Part shown: piece by piece, positions 1-7,219 of the stretch
How the letters are laid out: every line of letters begins with the position of its first letter
Numbering within the stretch: position 1 is the stretch's first letter
Source of the DNA: an uncultured Lachnospiraceae bacterium
GTDB lineage: Bacteria > Bacillota > Clostridia > Lachnospirales > Lachnospiraceae
Direction: 5' to 3'
DNA length: 21,431 nucleotides
Assembly (NCBI GenBank): GCA_946549155.1
Contig: CAMNQN010000026.1
Location: 1-21,431, forward strand
Program-made: the position numbers and the translations under genes
Notes under the pieces: model-generated
What the model saw: the letters and a program-made list of their open reading frames with translations, nothing else
Databases searched by the model: none
Told to the model about the DNA's origin: nothing

Positions 1-43
<43 letters not shown>

Positions 44-82
44 GTCTTTTCCTGCGTCCGGGTAATTAACTAAACACGAATA

Positions 83-1072
83 TCAAACCATCCCCCGTAG
101 CTTCTTCTGTATCCGGATATCGTTCCCAAACAGCAGAAACAACTGAAAATTGCTGGTAATACGGGAAAAAACCCGCTCACTGTAGGTCTCCGCAAAAGCG
201 GAGAGGGCCAGATTGGTGGAGATAATGGTGCTCTTTTTCCGGGAGATCCGCTCATTGATGATGAGGAAGAGCTGGGAGGAGACGAAGGTGTTGGTCAGCT
301 CCGTGCCCAGGTCGTCGATGATGAGCAGATCGCAGTCAAAAACGTAATCCTTCATATTTTCTCCCGGGTTTGTCCGGCCGAAGGAGTTCTGCGCCGCCAT
401 GTCAAACAGCTCGAAGGCGGAATAGTAGATGACGGAGTGGGAGCGCTCGATCAGTTCCTTGGCGATGCAGTGGGAGAGGAAGGTTTTTCCCAGGCCCGTG
501 CCTCCGTAAAAGAACAGATTGGAAAAATTCTGATCGAACTCGTCGATGAACCGGAGGCAGGCGGCCACGGTGCTCTTCATCAGCTCCCGGGCGCTTTTGC
601 CGGTGGCCGGATGGATCAGGTCCTCCGGATAATATTCATAGGAAAAATGCTGGAAATTTTCTGTCTCTAAAATCTCCTTCATACCGGATTGGGTGTAAAA
701 CAGGTCGATGGCCTGCTGGCGGAAGCAATGGCATTTTTTCCCGTCGATGTAGCCGGTGTCCCGGCAGTTCGGGCAGGTGTAGGTCATTTCCAGATAGTCG
801 GCGGGGAAGCCGTTGGCCGTAAGCAGCCGTCTGCGTTCCAGGGAGCACTCCTCCAACTGTTTCTTCAGGGAGGAGAGGTCAGGTTCGGTATTCTCCAGCA
901 GCGCATGGGCATGGGCGATGCTGGCGGAGGTGACCTGACGGTCAATTTCTGATAGCTGTGGTATTTTTTCGTAAGCAGTCTGGCGGTGCTCCTCCATTCT
1001 CCGGTGGTTGTCCGCCTGCCGTTTGCTGTAACGGCGCATGATCGTGTCGTACTGTGTATTATTTAATCCCAA
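83..1072 (-). CDS. DnaC/DnaI-like replicative helicase loader (AAA+ ATPase)
   Basis: A 329-residue ATP-binding protein that should load the replicative helicase onto DNA with the DnaD-like protein encoded just upstream. Seen: an N-terminal helical, charged region; a Zn-binding cluster Cys100, Cys103, Cys114, Cys116; Walker A GGTGLGKT at 190-197; Walker B LLIIDD at 249-254 followed by LGTE; an STN sensor-1-like motif at 285-287; arginines in the SERVFSRI segment (300, 304) suited to an arginine finger. The zinc region plus AAA+ core matches the DnaC/DnaI helicase-loader family (established). The start is taken as TTG at 1072, because AGGAGG sits 7 bases upstream and an in-frame ATG at 1111 would bury that ribosome binding site inside the gene. 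The closest alternatives are IstB-like transposition ATPases, but there is no transposase nearby and the primosome context argues against that. Confidence 0.87.
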   Translation of the reverse strand: MGLNNTQYDTIMRRYSKRQADNHRRMEEHRQTAYEKIPQLSEIDRQVTSASIAHAHALLENTEPDLSSLKKQLEECSLERRRLLTANGFPADYLEMTYTCPNCRDTGYIDGKKCHCFRQQAIDLFYTQSGMKEILETENFQHFSYEYYPEDLIHPATGKSARELMKSTVAACLRFIDEFDQNFSNLFFYGGTGLGKTFLSHCIAKELIERSHSVIYYSAFELFDMAAQNSFGRTNPGENMKDYVFDCDLLIIDDLGTELTNTFVSSQLFLIINERISRKKSTIISTNLALSAFAETYSERVFSRITSNFQLFLLFGNDIRIQKKLRGMV

Positions 1073-1079
1073 GGCTGAT

Positions 1080-1085
1080 CCTCCT
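1080..1085 (-). promoter_or_regulatory. AGGAGG ribosome binding site that selects a TTG start
   Basis: On the minus strand AGGAGG is followed by a 7-base spacer and TTG, then codons for GLNNTQYD. The upstream in-frame ATG at 1111 lies 5' of this site and would encode the RBS as Gly-Gly, so TTG at 1072 is the better start. Confidence 0.75.
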
Positions 1086-1173
1086 GTCTGAGAGCAGTGT
1101 ATAAGTGGCACCTGAAACAGTAACTAAGCGGCTGGCCGAAAGAATACGGCGCGGAAAGGCTGGGAGATAAAAA

Positions 1174-2331
1174 TCAGCCTGTCCGGTGGCCGCCGGCCTC
1201 CCCGGTGTTCTCCTGGGCATTCAGAAGCTGCTGTTCCAGCTGGTTCCAGTCGTATTCCCGCTGGGTGAAATTGTTGAAACGGTTGGGGGCGGAGGGGCGG
1301 ACAGGTTTCTTATCCTTTTGCTGTGCCGCCTGCTTTTGACGCTCCTGATGCTGCTGATCCAGAAGCTGGATGTCGGAGAGGTGGTGCACTCCGGCCTTAT
1401 GCCATTGCTCCATAATTTTGCCCGCGTACTGGAAATTGGGCTGGTGGGTCTGGCGGATGGTACGGCAGCAGGCCTCCAGAATGATCTCAATGGAAAAATC
1501 GTATTCGTTCAGCCAGCGGTCCATGATTTCCGTTTCCGCAGGGGCAGGGTTCCGTCCCTTGATGCCCATGGCATTAAAAATCGTGAAATAATTTTTATTG
1601 TACAGGTTGGAATTGTTCTTGGCCTGGGCCACCGTGGTGATTCCATCCCGGTACCACTCCTGGGCCACCTTCTCCATGTAGTGAATGCTGCCGCTTCCCT
1701 TGGAGACACAATATTCAATCAGGTACTCAATCAGGTCCACGGAAAAATGCAGCGTGTCATAAAAATACAGCAGGGTGGACTGCTCGGTGGAGCTTAAGGG
1801 GCGGGAGTAATACTGCTCCGCCACGAAAATCAGCTGCCGGATGTCTGCCTGGGCGGTCAGCTCCCGCTTCCGGTCCCTGGTCAGCTCCTCTGCCCGGCTC
1901 CAGGCTTCGCCGGAGGGCTGTGTTTCCTCCGGTCCGTAAGAGCGGCCCTGTGTTTCGATGATATAGGGCTGTTCCGGTCCGTTTACGATGTAGTCGCAGC
2001 TTTGCGCCGTTGCCGTATAAGAGGAGGCCGGGGACGTTTCCCGGGGGGAGCCGCTTTGCAGGAGAATATCGCACAGGCTCCCCTTTTTGTCGTATTTGCA
2101 CTGCAGCAGATTCAGCTTCTCCCAGTAAGCCAGGGCCCGCCGCACATCCTTTTCCGTGTGGTCAAAGACGTCGGCGATAGAGGAGAGGGAGATGTCCCGT
2201 CCCGCCCCGGCGCAGCGGAGAAGATAAAGGTAGAGCTTGACGTATTCTCCGTTGGCTCTGGGCATATATTGGTCGATAAACACATTTTCAATCAGAGTGA
2301 CGCCGCCGTCCGGCGGCAGGTGCAGTTTCAT
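1174..2331 (-). CDS. DnaD-like primosome/replication initiation protein
   Basis: A 385-residue protein with the architecture of Gram-positive DnaD/DnaB primosomal proteins, which remodel DNA with DnaA and help recruit the helicase loader. Seen: an N-terminal winged-helix-like part (about 12-90), a low-complexity linker (about 92-160), then two tandem DnaD/DnaB_2-like domains (about 165-235 and 247-318). Each ends in the aromatic Y-x7-W signature: YMEKVAQEW at 218-226 and YAGKIMEQW at 302-310. The tail is Gln/Lys-rich with an NRFNNF motif at 350-355, a conserved-looking C-terminal peptide. The start ATG at 2331 has a GGGAGAGGG ribosome binding site 8 bases upstream. The helicase-loader gene follows after about 100 bases on the same strand, probably in one operon. 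A consensus-like promoter and a DnaA-box array lie upstream. Confidence 0.88.
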   Translation of the reverse strand: MKLHLPPDGGVTLIENVFIDQYMPRANGEYVKLYLYLLRCAGAGRDISLSSIADVFDHTEKDVRRALAYWEKLNLLQCKYDKKGSLCDILLQSGSPRETSPASSYTATAQSCDYIVNGPEQPYIIETQGRSYGPEETQPSGEAWSRAEELTRDRKRELTAQADIRQLIFVAEQYYSRPLSSTEQSTLLYFYDTLHFSVDLIEYLIEYCVSKGSGSIHYMEKVAQEWYRDGITTVAQAKNNSNLYNKNYFTIFNAMGIKGRNPAPAETEIMDRWLNEYDFSIEIILEACCRTIRQTHQPNFQYAGKIMEQWHKAGVHHLSDIQLLDQQHQERQKQAAQQKDKKPVRPSAPNRFNNFTQREYDWNQLEQQLLNAQENTGEAGGHRTG

Positions 2332-2374
2332 AGGTACATCCCTCTCCCTGTCATATAATTTGCATAGCCTTTAA

Positions 2375-2403
2375 AGTATAGCACAGGAGGGGCGAAATTT
2401 GAA
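2375..2403 (-). promoter_or_regulatory. Sigma-A-type promoter for the dnaD-like/helicase loader operon
   Basis: On the minus strand TTCAAA (2398-2403), a 17-base spacer, then TATACT (2375-2380) with an extended -10 TG (TGC-TATACT). Transcription would start near 2368, about 37 bases before the ATG at 2331. Confidence 0.7.
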
Positions 2404-2431
2404 TGAAGAATCGCCGGAACCTGTGCACATC

Positions 2432-2511
2432 TTTTCCACAAAAAATCCACATGTCATGGGCAGAACAAATGTGCATAACATGTGGATAATGTGGATAACC
2501 TCTGTGGATAG
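2432..2511. promoter_or_regulatory. DnaA-box cluster upstream of primosome genes
   Basis: Three perfect matches to TTATNCACA lie on the minus strand at 2470-2478 (TTATGCACA), 2481-2489 (TTATCCACA) and 2490-2498 (TTATCCACA). One-mismatch boxes lie at 2503-2511 (CTATCCACA, minus) and 2432-2440 (TTTTCCACA, plus). A weaker AAATCCACA is at 2443-2451 on plus. The minus-strand boxes all point the same way as dnaD-like transcription and start roughly 65-100 bases upstream of its -35. TTATNCACA is the established DnaA recognition consensus. This array could control the primosome operon, titrate DnaA, or be part of an origin-like element; dnaA and dnaN are not in the window, so an oriC call is not supported. 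Confidence 0.85.
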
Positions 2512-2530
2512 TCTGGCCCGCAGAGGAAAA

Positions 2531-3907
2531 TCAGCGTTTTAAGAGGGCTTCACCGATGTTTACCACGTCCCCGGCCCCCATAGTTATCAACAGGTCTCCG
2601 TTGACACAATGTTCGGATACAAATTCCTCGATTTGTTCGAAGCTGTGGAAATACCAGGCCTCCGTGCCCAGAGCCCGGAGTTTTTCCAGCAGATCCCCGG
2701 AGGTGATGCCGATCGTATTCTTTTCCCGGGCGGCGTAAATATCCGCCAGCACCACCTTATCCGCCAGAGTCAGCGCCCGGGCGAAATCCTCCAGCAGCGC
2801 TGCGGTCCTGGTATAGGTGTGGGGCTGGAATACGCACCAGACTTCCCGGTGGGGATAATGCTTCGCGGCCTTAAGGGTGGCTGCGATCTCTGTGGGATGG
2901 TGGGCGTAGTCGTCAATGATGGTCACGCCGTTTACCTCTCCCTTGTACTGGAAGCGGCGGTCGGCCCCGGTGAAGGAGCGCAGGCCCTGATATTTGGCCT
3001 GAGGGCTTACCTCCAGCAGGTCGGCGGCGGCCAGGCAGGCCACAGCGTTGGACACATTGTGTTCACCGGGTACTGACAGGTCAAAATGGCCTTCCTTTTC
3101 CCCGTTCTTTATCAGATCGAAGCTGCCGAAGCCCAGTTCATTGTATGTAATATTTTCCGCGTAATAATCGCTGTCCGGCGTGCCGTAGGTAATCACACGG
3201 CACAGTAAGCCCTCCGTAAATTCCGGCAGGTTTGGTATCTGCCCGTTGAGGACCAGCGTGCCGTCCTTTGGCAGAATTTCGGCAAAGCGGCGGAAGGAAT
3301 GACGGATATCCTCCAGATCCTTAAAGAAATCCAGATGGTCGGCATCAATATTTAAGATCAGGCTGATCTTCGGGTAAAAGCTGAGGAAGCTGTTGGTGTA
3401 CTCGCAGGCCTCCGTGAGAAAATAGGGGGAACTGCCCACACGGATATTGCCGTGAATCGCCTTTAAAATGCCGCCCACAGAGATGGTGGGATCCAGCTCG
3501 CCGGCCAGCATGATATGGGCCAGCATGCTGGTGGTGGTGGTTTTTCCGTGGGTGCCTGACACCGCGATAGGCACTTCATAATTTTTCATGATCTGCCCCA
3601 GAAGCTCCGCCCGGGTGAGCATGGGCTTGTTCTGGGCGCAGGCTGCCGCATATTCCGGGTTATCCGGGTGGATGGCGGCGGTATACACGATAAGCTGGTG
3701 TTCGGGGCGGATATTGCCGGCGCTCTGGCCGATGGTGATCCGGGCCCCCCTCTTCTCCAGCCAGCGGGTCAGATCGGATTCCCGGGAATCAGAGCCTGAT
3801 ACCGGGAAGCCCTCCTTGAGCAGAACAGCGGCCAGGCCGCTCATGCTGATACCGCCGATGCCGATAAAGTGAACGGAAACGGGCTGCTTGAAATTTATCT
3901 GATACAT
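2531..3907 (-). CDS. murC: UDP-N-acetylmuramate--L-alanine ligase
   Basis: Adds L-alanine to UDP-MurNAc with ATP, the first peptide step of cytoplasmic peptidoglycan precursor synthesis. At 458 residues it has the usual MurC length. Seen: an N-terminal Rossmann-like UDP-binding motif GIGGISMSG at 16-24; the Mur-ligase P-loop GTHGKTTT at 118-125; TEACEYTNSF near 165-174; NIDADHLDFF near 186-195; a TGADRRFQ segment; and the C-terminal-domain motif DDYAHHPTEI, which is characteristic of MurC. The start ATG at 3907 is preceded by AAGGAG with a 6-7 base spacer. A longer in-frame reading to 3967 would run through the inverted repeat and lacks a good ribosome binding site. It is the first gene of a leftward run (murC, dnaD-like, helicase loader), although the dnaD-like gene has its own promoter. 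Confidence 0.96.
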   Translation of the reverse strand: MYQINFKQPVSVHFIGIGGISMSGLAAVLLKEGFPVSGSDSRESDLTRWLEKRGARITIGQSAGNIRPEHQLIVYTAAIHPDNPEYAAACAQNKPMLTRAELLGQIMKNYEVPIAVSGTHGKTTTTSMLAHIMLAGELDPTISVGGILKAIHGNIRVGSSPYFLTEACEYTNSFLSFYPKISLILNIDADHLDFFKDLEDIRHSFRRFAEILPKDGTLVLNGQIPNLPEFTEGLLCRVITYGTPDSDYYAENITYNELGFGSFDLIKNGEKEGHFDLSVPGEHNVSNAVACLAAADLLEVSPQAKYQGLRSFTGADRRFQYKGEVNGVTIIDDYAHHPTEIAATLKAAKHYPHREVWCVFQPHTYTRTAALLEDFARALTLADKVVLADIYAAREKNTIGITSGDLLEKLRALGTEAWYFHSFEQIEEFVSEHCVNGDLLITMGAGDVVNIGEALLKR

Positions 3908-3939
3908 AATAGCTCTCCTTATGAGTAGGTTTGTTGGCG

Positions 3940-3968
3940 TATGGAAAACGGTTTTAACGTTTTCCATA
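3940..3968. promoter_or_regulatory. Perfect 11-bp inverted repeat over the murC start point, candidate operator
   Basis: Arms TATGGAAAACG (3940-3950) and CGTTTTCCATA (3958-3968) are perfectly complementary and flank a 7-base A/T-rich centre. The murC -10 box begins 2 bases outside the repeat, so the predicted transcription start (about 3963) falls inside it. A transcript starting there would carry only part of the second arm, so DNA binding by a repressor is more likely than an RNA hairpin. No T-run follows on either strand, so it is not a terminator. The bound factor is unknown. Confidence 0.6.
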
Positions 3969-3969
3969 T

Positions 3970-3998
3970 ATTATATACTTCCCGCGAATAAAAGAAAA
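3970..3998 (-). promoter_or_regulatory. Putative murC promoter
   Basis: On the minus strand a perfect TATAAT (3970-3975) is preceded by 17 bases and a poor -35, TTTTCT (3993-3998). It lies about 65 bases upstream of the murC ATG. The -10 is strong; the -35 is weak, so help from an activator or the A-rich DNA upstream is possible. Confidence 0.5.
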
Positions 3999-4009
3999 GA
4001 GCACATCGC

Positions 4010-4066
4010 AAATATTAGGTAAAATATATAAAAAAATATCAAAAAAAGTCGAAAAATATGTTAAAA
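4010..4066. promoter_or_regulatory. Helically phased A-tracts (predicted curved DNA)
   Basis: Runs of A at 4010-4012, 4021-4024, 4030-4036, 4041-4047, 4052-4056 and 4063-4066 have centres near 4011, 4022.5, 4033, 4044, 4054 and 4064.5, so each is 10-11.5 bp from the next, one helical turn. Phased A-tracts are established to produce intrinsic curvature. The tract lies in the 306-base divergent region between murC and glgC, about 90 bases upstream of the glgC -35. Confidence 0.65.
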
Positions 4067-4154
4067 CAACGGAATATATGCGCGGTCAAGCAAAGATACT
4101 TTACATGAAATGCAATAAAATGTGGTTTAAATTTGCGAAATATTGTAAAATATG

Positions 4155-4183
4155 TTCACAAAACGGAAAGCCTGTGCTATAAT
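4155..4183 (+). promoter_or_regulatory. Sigma-A-type promoter for glgCD
   Basis: TTCACA (4155-4160), 17-base spacer, perfect TATAAT (4178-4183) with an extended -10 TG (TGC-TATAAT). The predicted start near 4190 gives a short leader of about 25 bases to the GTG at 4215. Confidence 0.8.
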
Positions 4184-4214
4184 GTAGGCATCAATAGAGA
4201 CGAGAGGTGATAGT

Positions 4215-5489
4215 GTGATTAAGAAAGAAATGATTGCAATGCTTTTGGCGGGCGGGCAGGGTAGTCGTCTTGGTGTACTGACAGCGAAAGTTGCGAAACC
4301 TGCAGTGGCCTTCGGAGGAAAATACCGCATCATCGATTTCCCGCTCAGCAACTGCATCAATTCTGGAATCGATACGGTGGGCGTGCTGACTCAGTATCAG
4401 CCCCTGCGGCTGAACACACATATCGGGATCGGGATCCCCTGGGATCTGGACCGGAATGTGGGCGGGGTGACTGTCCTGCCGCCCTATGAAAAGGTGGGAA
4501 AAACAGAATGGTATACCGGCACGGCCAATGCAATTTATCAAAATCTGGCTTACATGGAGAGCTTTAATCCCGATTATGTACTTATTCTTTCCGGCGACCA
4601 CATTTATAAGATGGATTATGAGGTGATGCTGGATTACCATAAATCCCATAATGCGGACGTGACCATCGCTGTTATGCCGGTGCCGCAGGAGGAGGCCAGC
4701 CGGTTCGGCATTGTGGTGACGGATGAGAAGGGCCGCATCACGGAGTTTCAGGAGAAGCCGGCCCAGCCCAAGAGCAATCTGGCTTCCATGGGAATTTATA
4801 TTTTCAATTGGAAATCGTTGAAGGAGGCTCTGGTTACGCTGTCGGAGCAGGAGGGCTGCGATTTCGGCAAGCATGTGATTCCCTACTGCTTTGAACAGGG
4901 GCAGACACTGACCGCTTACGAGTATCACGGTTACTGGAAGGATGTGGGTACCCTTGGCTCCTACTGGGAGGCTAATATGGAACTGATCGATATTATTCCG
5001 GAGTTTAACCTTTATGAGGAATTCTGGAAGATTTACACAAAGAATGAAATCCTTCCGCCCCAGTATATTTCTGCAGAGGCGCAGATTCACCGCAGCCTGA
5101 TCGGAGACGGCACGGAGGTTTACGGCAGGGTGGAAAATTCTATTATCGGTTCCGGCGTGGTGGTCGGGAAAGGCGCCGTGGTGCGGGATTCGATTATTAT
5201 GCAGGGAGCTGTGATCGGGGAGAACGCGGTTCTGGACCGGGCCATCGTGGCGGAGAACGCGGTGATCGGCGCCAGGACGCAGCTGGGCGTGGGAGAAAAT
5301 ATCCCCAACAAGGTAAAACCCGGCGTGTATTCCTTCGGACTGACGGTGATCGGAGAGAATGCTCAGGTCCCGGCGGATGTTAAGATAGGAAAGAATACCG
5401 CGGTTACAGGGAATACGCTGCCGGAGGATTATCCGGACGGATGCCTGGAGAGCGGGGAGACTTTAGATAAGGCAGGTGTGGTAGCATGA
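4215..5489 (+). CDS. glgC: Glucose-1-phosphate adenylyltransferase, catalytic subunit
   Basis: Makes ADP-glucose from glucose-1-phosphate and ATP, the committed step of bacterial glycogen synthesis in the cytoplasm. At 424 residues it has the family length. Seen: the nucleotide-binding loop AGGQGSRL at 12-19, KPAVAFGG from Lys28, GTANAIYQN at 102-110, the SGDHIYKMDY segment with Asp128, FQEKP ending at 182 (sugar-phosphate Lys181), and YWKDVGT at 240-246 with a metal-site Asp243. A C-terminal left-handed beta-helix built of hexapeptide repeats runs from about 290 to 400. The start is GTG at 4215, just downstream of an AGAGGTGA ribosome binding site; the next ATG (4230) is too far from it. It overlaps glgD by 4 bases, implying translational coupling and a GlgC-GlgD complex. 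Confidence 0.96.
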   Translation: MIKKEMIAMLLAGGQGSRLGVLTAKVAKPAVAFGGKYRIIDFPLSNCINSGIDTVGVLTQYQPLRLNTHIGIGIPWDLDRNVGGVTVLPPYEKVGKTEWYTGTANAIYQNLAYMESFNPDYVLILSGDHIYKMDYEVMLDYHKSHNADVTIAVMPVPQEEASRFGIVVTDEKGRITEFQEKPAQPKSNLASMGIYIFNWKSLKEALVTLSEQEGCDFGKHVIPYCFEQGQTLTAYEYHGYWKDVGTLGSYWEANMELIDIIPEFNLYEEFWKIYTKNEILPPQYISAEAQIHRSLIGDGTEVYGRVENSIIGSGVVVGKGAVVRDSIIMQGAVIGENAVLDRAIVAENAVIGARTQLGVGENIPNKVKPGVYSFGLTVIGENAQVPADVKIGKNTAVTGNTLPEDYPDGCLESGETLDKAGVVA

Positions 5490-6604
5490 GAGCGGTAGGT
5501 TTGATTTTAGCTGGCGGAAACAGCTATCGTATGAGAGAATTGTCCAACAAAAGAGCGATTGCTGCCATGCCCATCGCAGGCAGCTTCCGGAGCATTGATT
5601 TTGCTCTGAGCAGTATGTCCAACTCCCACATTCAGAAGGTGGCCATCTTCACGCAGTATAATTCCCGATCCCTGAATGAGCATTTAAGCTCCTCCAAGTG
5701 GTGGGACTTCGGAAGAAAGCAGGGGGGACTGTTTGTGTTTCCGCCCATGCAGACCGCGGACAACGGTTACTGGTACCGGGGAACTGCGGATGCGATTCAT
5801 CAGAATCTGGATTTCCTGAAGGATTGTCACGAGCCCTATGTGGTGATTGCCTCCGGCGACGGTATTTACAAGCTGGATTTCGGAAAGGTGCTGGAGTACC
5901 ATATCGCCAAGAAGGCGGATGTGACGGTGATCTGCAAGGATCTGACGCCGGAGGAGGACCTGACCCGGTTCGGCATTCTGAAGATGAATGAGGACAGCCG
6001 GATTGAACAGTTTGACGAGAAGCCGATGGCGGCTGCGTCCCACACGGTTTCCTGCGGAATCTATGTGATCCGGCGGCGGCAGCTGATTGAGCTGATCGAG
6101 AGATCCGTGGAGGAAGGACGCTTTGACTTCGTGAGGGATGTGCTGATTCGCTACAAGGATGTAAAGCGGATGTACGGCTACAAGATCGATACCTACTGGA
6201 GCAATATCGCTTCTGTAGAGTCCTATTTTAAGACTAATATGGACTTCCTGAAGCCGGAGGTGCGGGATTATTTCTTCCGCCAGTATCCGGATGTGCACTC
6301 CAAGGTGGATGATCTTCCGCCCGCCAAGTACAATCCGGGAGCCCAGGTGAAGAACAGCCTGGTATCCAGCGGTTCCATTATCAACGGGTATGTGGAAAAC
6401 TCCCTGATTTTTAAGAAGGTTTTTGTGGGAGAGAATTGTGTAATCAAAAACTGCATTATTTTGAACGATGTATATCTGGGAGATAATGTGCACCTGGAGA
6501 ACTGCATTGTGGAAAGCCATGACACGATCCGGGCCAATACCTACCATACCGGCGGGGACGGCATCAAGATTGTGGATGAGTCCAGCGAAAGATATGTGAT
6601 ATAG
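5486..6604 (+). CDS. glgD: Glucose-1-phosphate adenylyltransferase regulatory subunit
   Basis: A 372-residue paralogue of GlgC in the nucleotidyltransferase plus beta-helix fold. In Firmicutes, GlgD pairs with GlgC and modulates its activity (established). Several catalytic features are altered relative to the GlgC next door: the phosphate loop reads AGGNSYRM instead of AGGQGSRL, GDH becomes GDG (124-126), and YWKDVGT becomes YWSNIAS (237-243), which removes the metal-binding Asp. The DEKP lysine (Lys179) and the RGTADAIHQN region are kept. The ATG overlaps the glgC stop (ATGA). This supports a non-catalytic or weakly catalytic subunit. spoVG follows 73 bases later; I see no terminator in that gap. 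Confidence 0.94.
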   Translation: MRAVGLILAGGNSYRMRELSNKRAIAAMPIAGSFRSIDFALSSMSNSHIQKVAIFTQYNSRSLNEHLSSSKWWDFGRKQGGLFVFPPMQTADNGYWYRGTADAIHQNLDFLKDCHEPYVVIASGDGIYKLDFGKVLEYHIAKKADVTVICKDLTPEEDLTRFGILKMNEDSRIEQFDEKPMAAASHTVSCGIYVIRRRQLIELIERSVEEGRFDFVRDVLIRYKDVKRMYGYKIDTYWSNIASVESYFKTNMDFLKPEVRDYFFRQYPDVHSKVDDLPPAKYNPGAQVKNSLVSSGSIINGYVENSLIFKKVFVGENCVIKNCIILNDVYLGDNVHLENCIVESHDTIRANTYHTGGDGIKIVDESSERYVI

Positions 6605-6677
6605 CCCAGGCGGCCGTATCGCGGGAAACAGCAGCAGAATAAGAGAGAAAGGTTTTGTCGAAAAGGGTGTGGCAGTT

Positions 6678-6965
6678 ATGACAATTACAGATGTACGGGT
6701 AAGAAAAGTAACAAAGGAAGGAAAGATGAAGGCAGTGATTTCCGTGACGCTGGACGAGGAGTTCGTAGTCCACGATATTAAGGTGATCGACGGGGAGAAG
6801 GGGCTGTTTATCGCGATGCCCAGTCGAAAGACTGCCGCAGGAGAATACCGCGATATCGCCCATCCCATCAATTCCGAAACCAGGGACCGGATGCAGGAGA
6901 TCATTCTCCGGGAGTATTTAAAGGCCGCTCAGGCGGAGGAGCCGGAGGAGGCCTGCGGAGAGTAA
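6678..6965 (+). CDS. spoVG: SpoVG RNA/DNA-binding regulator
   Basis: A 95-residue SpoVG family protein, a nucleic-acid-binding regulator linked to sporulation septum timing in Bacillus and to wider post-transcriptional control in other Firmicutes. The family core is nearly intact: TDVRVRKV (4-11), MKAVISVTLDEEFVVHDIKV (17-36), GLFIAMPSRKT (42-52) and the DIAHPINSETR segment (59-69), then an acidic, variable tail. The ATG at 6678 is chosen because the family starts M-x-I-T-D-V-R and a GGG lies 10 bases upstream; a GTG nine bases earlier (6669) is possible. It probably shares a transcript with glgCD, and a terminator follows at 7044-7092. Confidence 0.95.
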   Translation: MTITDVRVRKVTKEGKMKAVISVTLDEEFVVHDIKVIDGEKGLFIAMPSRKTAAGEYRDIAHPINSETRDRMQEIILREYLKAAQAEEPEEACGE

Positions 6966-7043
6966 CCCGGGCGGGAAGAGGAACAGCGGAGGCGGTGAAA
7001 GGCCCACGTAAATACGATTACCTGGCATTGTCCATGTAACTAT

Positions 7044-7092
7044 AAAATTTCCGGCTATCATGAATGAAAAGTTCAATGGCCGGAAAATTTTT
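7044..7092 (+). terminator. Rho-independent terminator after spoVG
   Basis: Arms TTTCCGGC (7048-7055) and GCCGGAAA (7079-7086) form an 8-bp stem with a 23-base loop holding a small TGAA/TTCA inner pairing, followed by TTTTT (7088-7092). The 78 bases between the spoVG stop and the stem hold nothing else I recognise. Confidence 0.7.
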
Positions 7093-7144
7093 ATGCCGGT
7101 GATTCCTGCGATTGTATAAAAGTGCAGGGAAAGGAAGACGAGAG

Positions 7145-7197
7145 AAAAAATATTATATGCAAAATAAATGAAAAAACAGATAAAAAATTACAAAATA
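7145..7197 (+). promoter_or_regulatory. A-tract region upstream of the sugar transporter promoter
   Basis: The gene-free stretch 7093-7290 is A-rich. A-runs at 7145-7150, 7161-7164, 7171-7176, 7182-7187 and 7192-7195 are centred near 7147.5, 7162.5, 7173.5, 7184.5 and 7193.5, so the last four are spaced 9-11 bp. Two copies of CAAAATA (7160-7166 and 7191-7197) lie 31 bp apart, about three helical turns. This could curve DNA, act as an UP-like element or hold regulator sites. A-rich DNA makes chance repeats likely, so the claim is tentative. Confidence 0.35.
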
Positions 7198-7219
7198 CCA
7201 CACTTTTTCCAAAGCTAGT

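Noticed and set aside
83..1072. IstB-type transposition ATPase
   Set aside because: There is no IstA transposase or terminal inverted repeat nearby, and the gene sits next to a DnaD-like protein with a Zn-binding region typical of helicase loaders.
2432..2511. Calling the DnaA-box cluster the chromosomal oriC
   Set aside because: dnaA and dnaN are absent, there is no adjacent AT-rich unwinding region with boxes, and the cluster is better placed as a regulator of the dnaD-like promoter.
3940..3968. CcpA cre site in the murC inverted repeat
   Set aside because: The TGG-AAAACG-type sequence has the wrong spacing for the cre consensus (TGNAANCGNWNNCW); one extra base breaks the match.
4191..5090. 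Open frame of about 299 codons opposite glgC
   Set aside because: It lies antisense to a strongly conserved GlgC and overlaps its promoter region; no motif or ribosome binding site supports it.
6605..6677. Sigma-H promoter upstream of spoVG, as in Bacillus
   Set aside because: GCGGGAAAC and GCAGAAT resemble the two boxes, but only 4 bases separate them, far less than the 11-13 needed.
5684..6904. Long open frame (about 406 codons) on the minus strand opposite glgD and spoVG
   Set aside because: glgD and spoVG on the plus strand carry clear family motifs; the antisense frame crosses both genes, has no recognisable domain and is explained by codon bias.
7093..7144. Hairpin TTCCTGC/GCAGGGAA as a riboswitch or second terminator
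   Set aside because: Only a 5-bp core pairs around a 14-base loop and no T-run follows; there is no match to a riboswitch I know.
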